Assembly: GCF_000758605.1 (NCBI RefSeq)
Contig: NZ_CP009282.1
Coordinates: forward strand, 1,674,001 to 1,738,000
Length of the DNA: 64,000 nucleotides
Direction: 5' to 3'
Origin: Paenibacillus sp. FSL R5-0912
Lineage (GTDB): Bacteria; Bacillota; Bacilli; Paenibacillales; Paenibacillaceae
A model generated the notes under the pieces. The model did not search any database, was not told the DNA's origin, and saw nothing but the letters and a program-made list of their open reading frames with translations. Numbering within the stretch: the first letter of the stretch is position 1; the number at the start of each line of letters is the position of its first letter. The translations under genes were made by a program, and so were the position numbers. Of this stretch, positions 27,165 to 35,579 are shown piece by piece.

Positions 27165-29417
27165 ATGATCAACTTATCTCAATACCAGCAAATCTTCGAT
27201 ATTGAAAATACCACGGAACGATGCAAAAAAGTTAATGATACCATGGATCAGTTCTGGAAATCAGAATTAGATCAGTTGGCTGGGGAATTAATTGGTCAGG
27301 ATTATAGAATTGCTACATACGGTCAAACCTTAGTGACCACCTATCATGACTCGTTAAATCCTAAATATGCAGAGCAAAAGAAAGATACGAGTATAGGCAA
27401 AAAGTATTTTGCTCAAATCGTTGGCAATACAGGGAACAAAGAGTTCAATCTGCTAACACTCGAGTTTAACGGTGTTGAGCGTCAGTTTTATATCAATATA
27501 GAACTAAGTTTTTATCAAGTCTATGAGTTGATTAAGACTGGTCGTCTGAATTCGATGTTAAGTGAACTGGATAGTGAGATCAGAACATTCACCAGAACAG
27601 GTTCCTTCACGAAAAATGAAATTGAACGATCTGAATTGGAACAGACTTTAACTGCAATGATTAAACCAAGAACCAGACCTTGGGTTTATTTTGGTCTAGC
27701 ACTTCCTCTGGAAGGTGAGTATCAAACCGCTGATATTGTAAATATGTTAAGAGTTATATGGGAGAAGACGGCTTCACTACGGAATTATGTAATTGAGGAT
27801 AGAACACAAAGTGCTAAATCCTCGCATATTATGGCGTTGATTGCTTCGGTGGAGACGAGTTATTCGGTTTCGCTGTTTGGATATCCCTATCAGATTCATT
27901 ATGGAACTCTTAAGAATGAGAAGTCGGGAACTCGGGAACAGGAATTCACATTAAAGCGGGATGGGCAGACGATTGTACAAGGCTACTTTTATTATAGTGA
28001 ATACGATGTGAGATCAGCTATAAACAAACCGGTGCTTGCAGTGAATGTAGAGGGTTATAATCATATTTATGCTAATGTCTCAGGTCTTCTTGATGGTGAT
28101 CGTAAGGAATGGTGGATTAAAAAATCATTTAAAATGCAAAACCAAGACAATGAGGTATTAAAGCTTCGCGCAATTGAATTACTACATCAGAATGGTATTT
28201 CGGTACGCAATGATAATGAATATCTGACAGGTACATACAACAATTCAAAGCAGCAGTTTGAAGAAGAGCTAGCCGAAATCAAAGGGAGATTCGCTTGTGC
28301 GGCCCTTTTATTCGCCCATGTTAACGGTCGTGGAGGATTCAGTTTTCTTGAACCTAATGCTCCAAGTGTTGAACCTGTGGATGACGATCCGGCAAACGAT
28401 GATCATTCAACGGAGATTGTTGAGTACAACAGCAATTTTAATTTTTCAGTTATTTATGAGACGATTCAGAACTGCTCCCTGACTTTTAATAAAGAATTAA
28501 TCCGTGACCTGCATCTGAATTTGACAGCTTTGGACGATAAGCATTTTGTTATTCTAAGCGGTATTTCGGGAACGGGCAAAACACAGCTAGCTAAACTCTA
28601 CGCAAATGCAGTATATGGTTTGTCCTATGAAGCTGACAATCCGTATTTGTCTATTATACCTGTGCGTCCGGATTGGACGGATGCGACTGCTTTGTTTGGC
28701 TATTACAGCTCTTTTGAGAATGGATATATTATGACAGAGTTCTTAAAGGCGATCCTTCACGCTCAAGAGGAGCGGGAGAAGCCACATTTTATTGTTCTCG
28801 ACGAAATGAATCTAGCCCGAGTCGAGTATTATTTAAGCGATTATCTGAGTGGGGTGGAATCACACCATGAAATCCCTTTGCATAACCGTGATGACCTAGA
28901 ACTGATTCCTTCCAAAATTAAAATACCGCCGAATGTATATCTCATTGGAACGATAAATGTAGATGAAACAACACATAGTATTTCGGACAAGGTATTAGAT
29001 CGTGCATTCGTTATGACGTTAAGCGAGGTGGATCTGCTAACTTTTTGGAGTCGGGTAGATGATAGTGTCAGAGCGGAACTGCAGAACGAATTTATATTTT
29101 TGAAGCTACTGCACGGGTTGTTAGCTCCCTATCACCTGCATTTTGGATACCGGACAATGAATGAGATGATTCAGAAAATGAGCAGCTATCTTGCGTTAGA
29201 TGTTGAACATCAGGGCTCAAGAAAGGCTATGCTGGATCGTGTTATTGCGGAGAAGGTGCTTCCGAAACTTAGAGGTGATGATCGGATAGCAGATCTACTG
29301 AAAGAACTAAAAGAAACTTTTTCTGAACATTTGAGTGAAGATTCAGCAAGTTACGGTCATATTATTCGTATGGAGAAGGAGCTTGTGCGCTATGGAGCAA
29401 CACAGTTCTGGCGGTGA
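27165..29417 (+). CDS. McrB-like AAA+ GTPase/ATPase with N-terminal recognition domain
   Basis: 750 residues from ATG 27165 (AAGGAG 6 bases before). The N-terminal 440 residues carry an unknown, probably DNA- or modification-sensing region. The AAA+ motor is McrB-like: LSGISGTGKTQLAKLYANAV (Walker A, about 466), HFIVLDEMNLARVEYYLSDY (Walker B, about 544) and LIGTINVDETTH followed by KVLDRAF (sensor and arginine region, about 595-610). McrB motors hydrolyse GTP and drive a McrC nuclease against modified DNA. The McrB GTPase signature MNxxD is INVDE here, so the nucleotide preference is uncertain. It overlaps the next gene by 26 bases. Confidence 0.88.
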   Translation: MINLSQYQQIFDIENTTERCKKVNDTMDQFWKSELDQLAGELIGQDYRIATYGQTLVTTYHDSLNPKYAEQKKDTSIGKKYFAQIVGNTGNKEFNLLTLEFNGVERQFYINIELSFYQVYELIKTGRLNSMLSELDSEIRTFTRTGSFTKNEIERSELEQTLTAMIKPRTRPWVYFGLALPLEGEYQTADIVNMLRVIWEKTASLRNYVIEDRTQSAKSSHIMALIASVETSYSVSLFGYPYQIHYGTLKNEKSGTREQEFTLKRDGQTIVQGYFYYSEYDVRSAINKPVLAVNVEGYNHIYANVSGLLDGDRKEWWIKKSFKMQNQDNEVLKLRAIELLHQNGISVRNDNEYLTGTYNNSKQQFEEELAEIKGRFACAALLFAHVNGRGGFSFLEPNAPSVEPVDDDPANDDHSTEIVEYNSNFNFSVIYETIQNCSLTFNKELIRDLHLNLTALDDKHFVILSGISGTGKTQLAKLYANAVYGLSYEADNPYLSIIPVRPDWTDATALFGYYSSFENGYIMTEFLKAILHAQEEREKPHFIVLDEMNLARVEYYLSDYLSGVESHHEIPLHNRDDLELIPSKIKIPPNVYLIGTINVDETTHSISDKVLDRAFVMTLSEVDLLTFWSRVDDSVRAELQNEFIFLKLLHGLLAPYHLHFGYRTMNEMIQKMSSYLALDVEHQGSRKAMLDRVIAEKVLPKLRGDDRIADLLKELKETFSEHLSEDSASYGHIIRMEKELVRYGATQFWR

Positions 29418-30888
29418 TTTTCTGCTCCGATTAAATGGTGAAGCATGGGTTACCTTGGAAGATGCCTACTTAATCGAAGCCACTACCTACGATTGGAAGT
29501 ATGTAATGAAAGACTTGGAACCGCAGCCTTCGATCCAGTTTTGCGGGTTACAGCACTTCCCAAATCGAATCTGTGAAAGCGAAGTTTATGGTCAATTAAC
29601 GACACCTTTTTATAGCGGCCAGGTCACTTTAGTGATTAATGGAGTAGTATTTGATACTTATATTTATTCGGATACCCGGAAAATAACGCAGGAGCAATAT
29701 CACCTCATGTTAAGTGAGATTTTACAGGAAGCGTCGCTTTGTTTCGAGCATTCGGGGATTGAGATGGGAGTTGATGCCGATGATCGTTCGCGTGAGCTTT
29801 CTTTGGCACAATGGAGCTATATTGAAGCATCGTTCTCTTCACTTGCAACCATGATCCGGCACGTGATTGAGAACCCGACTCGGGTACTTCAAGCCCATGA
29901 ACAGCAAATGAGACGGGATAGTGTCAAGGTAGTGGATGTACAAACACTGGTCTGGGTAGAACGAAATAGAGGGCGGAGCCCTAATGGAACCATACCGGAA
30001 ACAGTGAAATCTTCTATGCGAGAAGATAGCTACAACACATATGAGAATAGGCTGATAAAGCGGCAACTGATGGAACTGAGAAATCTGCTGAAGCTGTACG
30101 GGAATACAAGTCCGGAAGAATTTGCAAGTAGAGCTGAAGCCTATGCTGATAAAGTAGGGTATTGGCTAAGAGATCCTTTTTTTCAGCAAGTAACTCCCTA
30201 CCAAGGTGTGATCCGAATATCCCAAGTATTTCGAAAACATCCCGTTTACCGACAGTGCTATCAATGGTTTGATCGCTTATACAAGCATGGGAAAGAACGA
30301 ATCGGTATGAGTTACAATTATCCACTGAGAGAAACTTTTGCGCTATATGAGATATGGTGTTATATGCAGCTTGTAAAGCTTTTTCGGGAAAAGGGCCTAT
30401 TAAAAGAAAGCAGTGGGTTATTTCGAACCAGAAGGGAAGGGATTTTCCTTCATTTTGCAGAGCACAACGAGAGTGTTGTCCAGTTAAAGAATGGTATGCG
30501 ACTATCCTATCAACGGGTATTCCAAAATAATTCACCGCACTTTTACACCTTTACACAGAAGATGGTTCCCGACATTGTTATTGATGCAGTTGAACATCTA
30601 TATATACTTGATCCTAAATACCGCGTTGCAAGCAATTTGGGGACAGCACTTGGAGAAATGCATAAGTACAAGGATGGAATCTTGTTACGCCATAACGACG
30701 AACGTGCAGTTCAGAGCGTTTATATTTTAACTCCAGTTCAGAGCGATGAGCTTGGCTATTTCACGGCAGATTTTCACGAAAGATATAACATGGGGGCAAT
30801 TACACTTATGCCGGGTGGTGACTTGATCTCACTAGAGAAGTGGGTAGATAAACTAGTTCACGAGGTAGAGGGAAAGCTTAATAATTAA
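29392..30888 (+). CDS. DUF2357/McrC-like PD-(D/E)XK nuclease
   Basis: 498 residues from ATG 29392 (GAAGGAG upstream; the earlier in-frame start at 29335 lies deep inside the McrB gene). The middle part has the DUF2357 character (SYNTYENRLIKRQLMELRNL, then REDSY and LYEIWCYMQLV). A C-terminal nuclease contains MVPDIVID and LYILDPKYRVAS (D...DxK, about 394-411). Proteins of this type pair with McrB-like motors in type IV-like restriction. The 26-base overlap with the motor gene supports one complex that cuts modified foreign DNA. Confidence 0.85.
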   Translation: MEQHSSGGDFLLRLNGEAWVTLEDAYLIEATTYDWKYVMKDLEPQPSIQFCGLQHFPNRICESEVYGQLTTPFYSGQVTLVINGVVFDTYIYSDTRKITQEQYHLMLSEILQEASLCFEHSGIEMGVDADDRSRELSLAQWSYIEASFSSLATMIRHVIENPTRVLQAHEQQMRRDSVKVVDVQTLVWVERNRGRSPNGTIPETVKSSMREDSYNTYENRLIKRQLMELRNLLKLYGNTSPEEFASRAEAYADKVGYWLRDPFFQQVTPYQGVIRISQVFRKHPVYRQCYQWFDRLYKHGKERIGMSYNYPLRETFALYEIWCYMQLVKLFREKGLLKESSGLFRTRREGIFLHFAEHNESVVQLKNGMRLSYQRVFQNNSPHFYTFTQKMVPDIVIDAVEHLYILDPKYRVASNLGTALGEMHKYKDGILLRHNDERAVQSVYILTPVQSDELGYFTADFHERYNMGAITLMPGGDLISLEKWVDKLVHEVEGKLNN

Positions 30889-30905
30889 AAATCAGGAGGA
30901 TGCAA

Positions 30906-31318
30906 ATGTCAATTCCGGATAAAGATCATATAATCGAACACTTAAGTAATAAGTACAGTTGTAAATTAACAACCATGGCAAGAAAACAAATCATGTACGA
31001 GGAAACAAAAATGGGGAACGCATTGTTGTATGCACTCCGGGTTCTAAAATACACAAAAAAGGTAGTGGTTGGTTCGATTTGAAAATGGCTCAAGTTGAAC
31101 TTTTAGATGACGCTAATATTTCGATTTTGGCTGTAAGACTTGAGGGGAACAAAGTATATTATATAGATTTCAAAGAGCTTAGAAAATTGATGACTCATGA
31201 TTACGTGGTATTTACACCTCTTATAGGTGAACACTGGAAATTTTTTGTTTGGGAATCTCATATCGAGATTCAAGGAAATCGAAATAAATATTTTACTGAG
31301 CCAGAATTGGGTTCTTGA
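30906..31318 (+). pseudogene. Small unknown gene broken by a one-base frameshift
   Basis: ATG 30906 follows AGGAGG by 6 bases and reads MSIPDKDHIIEHLSNKY; the frame ends at 31082. From about 31007 the other frame is clearly the coding one (IVVCTPGSKIHKKGSGWFDL, then ILAVRLEGNKVYYIDFKEL) and runs to 31318. Adding one A to the A-run at 31007-31011 joins both into one protein of about 136 residues. It could be a real mutation, a homopolymer sequencing error, or programmed slippage on the A-run. No family recognised. It is the last gene of the McrBC-like operon and lies just before the pPIWI-RE promoter. Confidence 0.6.
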
Positions 31319-31354
31319 AATAGTGATTTCACAAGAGTTCAAAAATTCAGTTTA

Positions 31355-31397
31355 GGAACATACATTCGCTGACAACTCATAGTCACTCCCATAGTTT
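31355..31397 (+). promoter_or_regulatory. LexA-type box and promoter of the pPIWI-RE operon
   Basis: GGAACATACATTCG (31355-31368) matches GAAC-N4-GTTC with one mismatch. CTGACA (31369-31374) follows directly and TAGTTT (31392-31397) is a -10 at exactly 17 bases. The operon start is 41 bases further on. Confidence 0.7.
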
Positions 31398-31437
31398 ATC
31401 CTATACCTAACCTAATCTTCTAATAGGATGGTGCTCT

Positions 31438-32499
31438 ATGGCTAAAACGCATGACACTCTTCTGTCTCTGATCACAGGCATTAACAAATGGCAGGGTAAC
31501 TATGGCAAGATTCCGGATGAGCTTTATAAGGGAATGCTGTTATTCATAGAACAGACAGCTGCTTCTAAAGCTCAACCTCCGGTTGATCTGTATCATCTAC
31601 TGCAGATACTTCATCGTCCCTCCCAAGAATGGGGAATCCCTGACCTCCAAGACTTTTACCCCGAAGACGCTCCTTTATTGGAGGAATTCATTGGCCTGAC
31701 GCCGGATGCTGATGAATTTCTGAACCGTCATGTCTCCCCACAAGATGCCGAGCAACAGATTATGTATGAGATCTTATTGTATTGCCGGGTAGAAGGTCAG
31801 CAGCTTCAGCAGGAGTATGCTCGCATTCGCACGTTTCTATCTAATCCCCAAAATGCCGTAGTTACTTCCTTTCAATTGTCCCAATTTGCCGATACTTTCC
31901 TCGATATTCAACTAACGAATCTGATCAAACAATGCTATGAAGAAATAACACCTAAGATGGCTAACTTTCGGAAATGCCCCCACTGTGGCTGGACCCTGGA
32001 ATATAAGAATGACCGGTGGCGTTGTAATAAGGAAGATATCTGTCATCTGCTTGCTGATTTTGAGCGCATGAGTTCTTTTGATTTTGGTAGGGAAAGAGTA
32101 TTGCGGCTTGTGCCCGGAATTCAAAGATTTGTATTACTGCCTGGAATATCTGAACTTAGAATCGCCGAACGATTGATTCATAAAGGATACCAGGTTGAGC
32201 TCTATCCCAATGTGGATGAATATGATCTCTTAGTATTCAGAGATGGCAAGAGTATATTTCTTGATGTCAAGGATTTCAGAGATCCACGGACGCTTGCTAA
32301 TTTCTTCAATCATCAGAGTCCTGCCTACCTGGAAAAGTACAAGAACAAATGCCTTATTGTAGTTCCGAATTATCGCAGCCAGCTCTTCGCAGCTTATCGT
32401 GAACGAAGTGTGAATCTGCTAAACGAAACTGCTAGGGCATGTATCGAAATGATTATGGAGAACGAAATTGAATCCACGCTGAAGAAGGTGTTTCTGTGA
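31438..32499 (+). CDS. pPIWI-RE-associated restriction-endonuclease-fold protein
   Basis: 353 residues from ATG 31438 (weak AGGATGG upstream). A helical N-terminal part is followed by a zinc ribbon, CPHCGWTLEYKNDRWRC (about 180-196) with further Cys/His (DICHLL). A PD-(D/E)XK core follows, ELYPNVDEYDLLVF and GKSIFLDVKDF (D near 261, DxK near 275). This matches the nuclease partner described in three-gene pPIWI-RE islands. It is likely to cut nucleic acid found by the PIWI protein. It overlaps the helicase gene by 4 bases (GTGA), so the three genes are translationally coupled. Confidence 0.85.
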   Translation: MAKTHDTLLSLITGINKWQGNYGKIPDELYKGMLLFIEQTAASKAQPPVDLYHLLQILHRPSQEWGIPDLQDFYPEDAPLLEEFIGLTPDADEFLNRHVSPQDAEQQIMYEILLYCRVEGQQLQQEYARIRTFLSNPQNAVVTSFQLSQFADTFLDIQLTNLIKQCYEEITPKMANFRKCPHCGWTLEYKNDRWRCNKEDICHLLADFERMSSFDFGRERVLRLVPGIQRFVLLPGISELRIAERLIHKGYQVELYPNVDEYDLLVFRDGKSIFLDVKDFRDPRTLANFFNHQSPAYLEKYKNKCLIVVPNYRSQLFAAYRERSVNLLNETARACIEMIMENEIESTLKKVFL

Positions 32500-35400
32500 G
32501 GCAGACTTATTGGGAGCTTTCAGAAGGTATCATCAAGGCGTTTGAATCACTTCAACTGCGTAAGTCCGAAATTAACCTTCTGGTGAGCATGGAGTTACTC
32601 ATTACAGGTTGTACTTTGATCGATCCTAAGCTATCTATCCATCAAGCGTGGTCAGTTTTGGTTGGTTACAATGAACCCATTCTGAAACATACAACTCGCT
32701 CGGACATCATCACCCGGCTGAGAATTCTATTTCCTGAACTGCGAACCAAGAAGAATCTCTTGAAACGAATCAATGCTTATGGGGAAATTGGGAGTGAGTA
32801 TCGGTTATACGAGATCAAGGAGGATGAAGGAGCAGTTCTTATTGCTCCGCGTTATTTAATTGACCGTTCTTCTATCTATAGCAATATCCTTGAACATTCC
32901 ATCCCACGCCAGTTGAATACTAAACCCTTTGCTAATGAAAAAGTGTTTACATACTCTCGAAGGATTCGAGGTGGGCAATGGATTACCTTCCAGGGGGGAA
33001 TCCCTGAATCTATGCTCTCCAATGAAGTCAAACCTCTGCCAGCGTATCGGCCTAAAAGAATATTTAAGCTTACGGTCCCATATAACGGAGCTGTATTAGC
33101 AACTGAGATGGATCAACTCCTAGGAGCATCGGCCATGTGGGTAAGTAGGGCCAAGTCTGTGCTTTTGGAATCGCTTGATGGTATGGATCTAGAATTTGTG
33201 TATCAAGGGAATCAACACATTGGTGGGGGGCTTGGAGCAGGGAAGTCGACTTTTATGATGATGGAAGCCTACCGGCTGGTAAAACATGAGGGTGCAAGGG
33301 TAGGCTTCATTGAAGGTAGTGTTATGCAGGCCCTTGAACGTGTCAGAGAACTACGTAAGCTTGGAATACATGCAGTTCCTGTTATTGGGAGAACCTCCAG
33401 AGAAGATCATCTCAATAACTATTTGTTTGCGAATAGCAGTGGCATTCAAGAGGTTAGTGATTGGAAGAGCCAGCAGCATGAGTCACTTATTCATTTATCT
33501 GATGTTTGTATCATTAAAGCGTTGGCTGAAGATTATGATCGGAGTAGTAGATATCCTTGTGTCCAGTTGCAGCAAGATGATACATCTGTGAAATGCCCGC
33601 TTGCGCATGCCTGTGGTGTATATAAAGATTTATCTTCCTTGCAGAATGCTGAAGTATGGGTTGCCACTGCGCCGAGTGTTCTGAAGACACGTATATCAGC
33701 AGTGATTGATCCCTTGGAGAGAACGATTTACGAAGCCATGTATGACCTGCTTGATGTTGTTTTTGTAGATGAAGCGGATCAGGTGCAGAAGCAGTTTGAT
33801 GAGACCTTTTTGACACAATACAATGTGTTCGGGGCAGCTGACGATATCTTTGAACAGCTGAGATATGAGTCTAATGAGCTAACCAGTGGATATTATGGTC
33901 AGTATGCTGGTGATCCTGCCTTTATTGAGTGGAACGATAGGCTTCGTATGCTGGATCAGATGATCTGGCGAATTTATAACAAACTGGAATTGTCTCAGAC
34001 GCTTAGGAAGGATATCAGGAATAATCTGATTCGGGTGGCAGCACTGGCTGGCACACTAAGTGAAAAACTCTCTGGCAATGCTCAACTACAGTCAAGGGTA
34101 TTCAAACGTTTCAGCGAATACGCCTCAGACCCATACAAGGATCCAATACTCTCAAGAATCGTTGATGAGATTGTAGATGCAGATAGCTCTGAGCAGAAGC
34201 AGAGACTCCTGGAGCAGATTATTACCAAAGTAAGCGGAGTCCTTAAACCAAAAGTGAAAACAGAACTGCTCTTTGCACAGCTTGAATTCTTCCTGTACTT
34301 ATGTAGGGCAGAGGAGAGTATCAAATACATTTTAACTACGTTTCCTATGATTCAAGCTAAACTTGGCCTAACGATTAATTTCTCCCCGTTGTTTACTATG
34401 CAGAGGGATTATCAGGCATTTATGAAAGAAGCGATGACCGGGATTACCTTGGGATATAAATATGAATTGCCTGACAATGAAAAGACCGGAAAGTTCAAGC
34501 TGATTGAATACACTGCAGTGGGCCGTCTGCTGCTTCATGATTGGCATAATCTGTATCAAGAATGTGACGGGAAAGCAGGTCCTGCGGTTGTATTTCTCTC
34601 TGGAACCAGTCATGCTCCGAAGTCAGCTCATTATGACTTGAAGACACCTTCAGAATGGTTGCTGCGAGCCAACCGCCAAAGCTCAGTTATTCAGATGAAT
34701 TATAAGCCCGTGCTTGATGAGGTTCGTGGAGAATTTTATTCGGTGTCAGGCATTCGTGATCCAGAACAGAGAGATCAATATTTAAGAGGGATGGTACAGC
34801 ATCTAAAGCCAGATATTGAATATGAACTGAATCACTGGAGGACTGAAGGTAACAACAGGAGAGTATTGCTGGTTGTGAACTCTTATGATGATGTTGAAAC
34901 AGTCAGCAGTATTTTTCGGAATGATCGAACTTGGACGGGCAGATATAAGGCGCTCTCAAGGGGTGATGGTCATCAAGAAGATCAGTATTCCAGAGTATTG
35001 ATCGAATCCTTTTATCGGGAACGGGCTGAGGTATTGATTGTACCCCTATTGTCTGTTGGTCGGGGATATAACATATTAGATAGGCAGGGAGAGGCCCTCT
35101 TCGGTTCAGTATTCTTTCTGGTTCGTCCTTACCCCATACCCAATGATTTGAATTATCTTGTTCAGGTCCTGCATGCGTATTTGCCAGAATATTTGCGTCG
35201 CATAGAAGGAAAGAACCTTGTTTACGATAAGGCGGTTACCAAGCTACGGCAAATCAGCAGCGGTAAGCTGGAACATATGTATATGAAACCGGATTTCTGG
35301 TCGATCTTAAGTCCGAAAGAAAGAGAGATTATGGGCTGGTACACTTTTGTTCCGATATGGCAGATGATCGGTCGTTTGCTGCGTGGAGGGTTAGATGCCC

Positions 35401-35579
35401 GTGTCTACTTCTGTGATGATAAGTTTAATGCTAAACCAGCAGGTAACCCTGAAGGATATTCGATGCTTGAAGTATGGGCAGCAATTATGCGCAAGAACAA
35501 GAAGGATGCTATTTTCCAAAGTTTATATGGGCCCTTTAGCGAAGCGATTAATAATATGAATATGGGAGGCAGTCTATGA
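32496..35579 (+). CDS. pPIWI-RE-associated DinG/XPD-like helicase
   Basis: 1,027 residues from GTG 32496. An about 200-residue N-terminal region probably corresponds to the island-specific Y/Z domains. Helicase motifs follow: GGGLGAGKSTFMM (Walker A, about 243), cysteines in RYPCVQLQQ and KCPLAHACGVY (about 355-372, positioned like an Fe-S site of the DinG/XPD kind), VVFVDEADQVQKQF (Walker B, about 421), VFLSGTSHAPK, VLLVVNSYDD, LLSVGRGYNILD and WQMIGRLLRGG (motif VI, about 953). It should unwind nucleic acid for the nuclease and PIWI partners. Start and end overlap both neighbours by 4 bases. Confidence 0.85.
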   Translation: MRQTYWELSEGIIKAFESLQLRKSEINLLVSMELLITGCTLIDPKLSIHQAWSVLVGYNEPILKHTTRSDIITRLRILFPELRTKKNLLKRINAYGEIGSEYRLYEIKEDEGAVLIAPRYLIDRSSIYSNILEHSIPRQLNTKPFANEKVFTYSRRIRGGQWITFQGGIPESMLSNEVKPLPAYRPKRIFKLTVPYNGAVLATEMDQLLGASAMWVSRAKSVLLESLDGMDLEFVYQGNQHIGGGLGAGKSTFMMMEAYRLVKHEGARVGFIEGSVMQALERVRELRKLGIHAVPVIGRTSREDHLNNYLFANSSGIQEVSDWKSQQHESLIHLSDVCIIKALAEDYDRSSRYPCVQLQQDDTSVKCPLAHACGVYKDLSSLQNAEVWVATAPSVLKTRISAVIDPLERTIYEAMYDLLDVVFVDEADQVQKQFDETFLTQYNVFGAADDIFEQLRYESNELTSGYYGQYAGDPAFIEWNDRLRMLDQMIWRIYNKLELSQTLRKDIRNNLIRVAALAGTLSEKLSGNAQLQSRVFKRFSEYASDPYKDPILSRIVDEIVDADSSEQKQRLLEQIITKVSGVLKPKVKTELLFAQLEFFLYLCRAEESIKYILTTFPMIQAKLGLTINFSPLFTMQRDYQAFMKEAMTGITLGYKYELPDNEKTGKFKLIEYTAVGRLLLHDWHNLYQECDGKAGPAVVFLSGTSHAPKSAHYDLKTPSEWLLRANRQSSVIQMNYKPVLDEVRGEFYSVSGIRDPEQRDQYLRGMVQHLKPDIEYELNHWRTEGNNRRVLLVVNSYDDVETVSSIFRNDRTWTGRYKALSRGDGHQEDQYSRVLIESFYRERAEVLIVPLLSVGRGYNILDRQGEALFGSVFFLVRPYPIPNDLNYLVQVLHAYLPEYLRRIEGKNLVYDKAVTKLRQISSGKLEHMYMKPDFWSILSPKEREIMGWYTFVPIWQMIGRLLRGGLDARVYFCDDKFNAKPAGNPEGYSMLEVWAAIMRKNKKDAIFQSLYGPFSEAINNMNMGGSL

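Noticed and set aside
30014..30535. 173-residue minus-strand frame inside the McrC-like gene
   Set aside because: Opposite-strand shadow; the plus-strand protein over it carries the family motifs.
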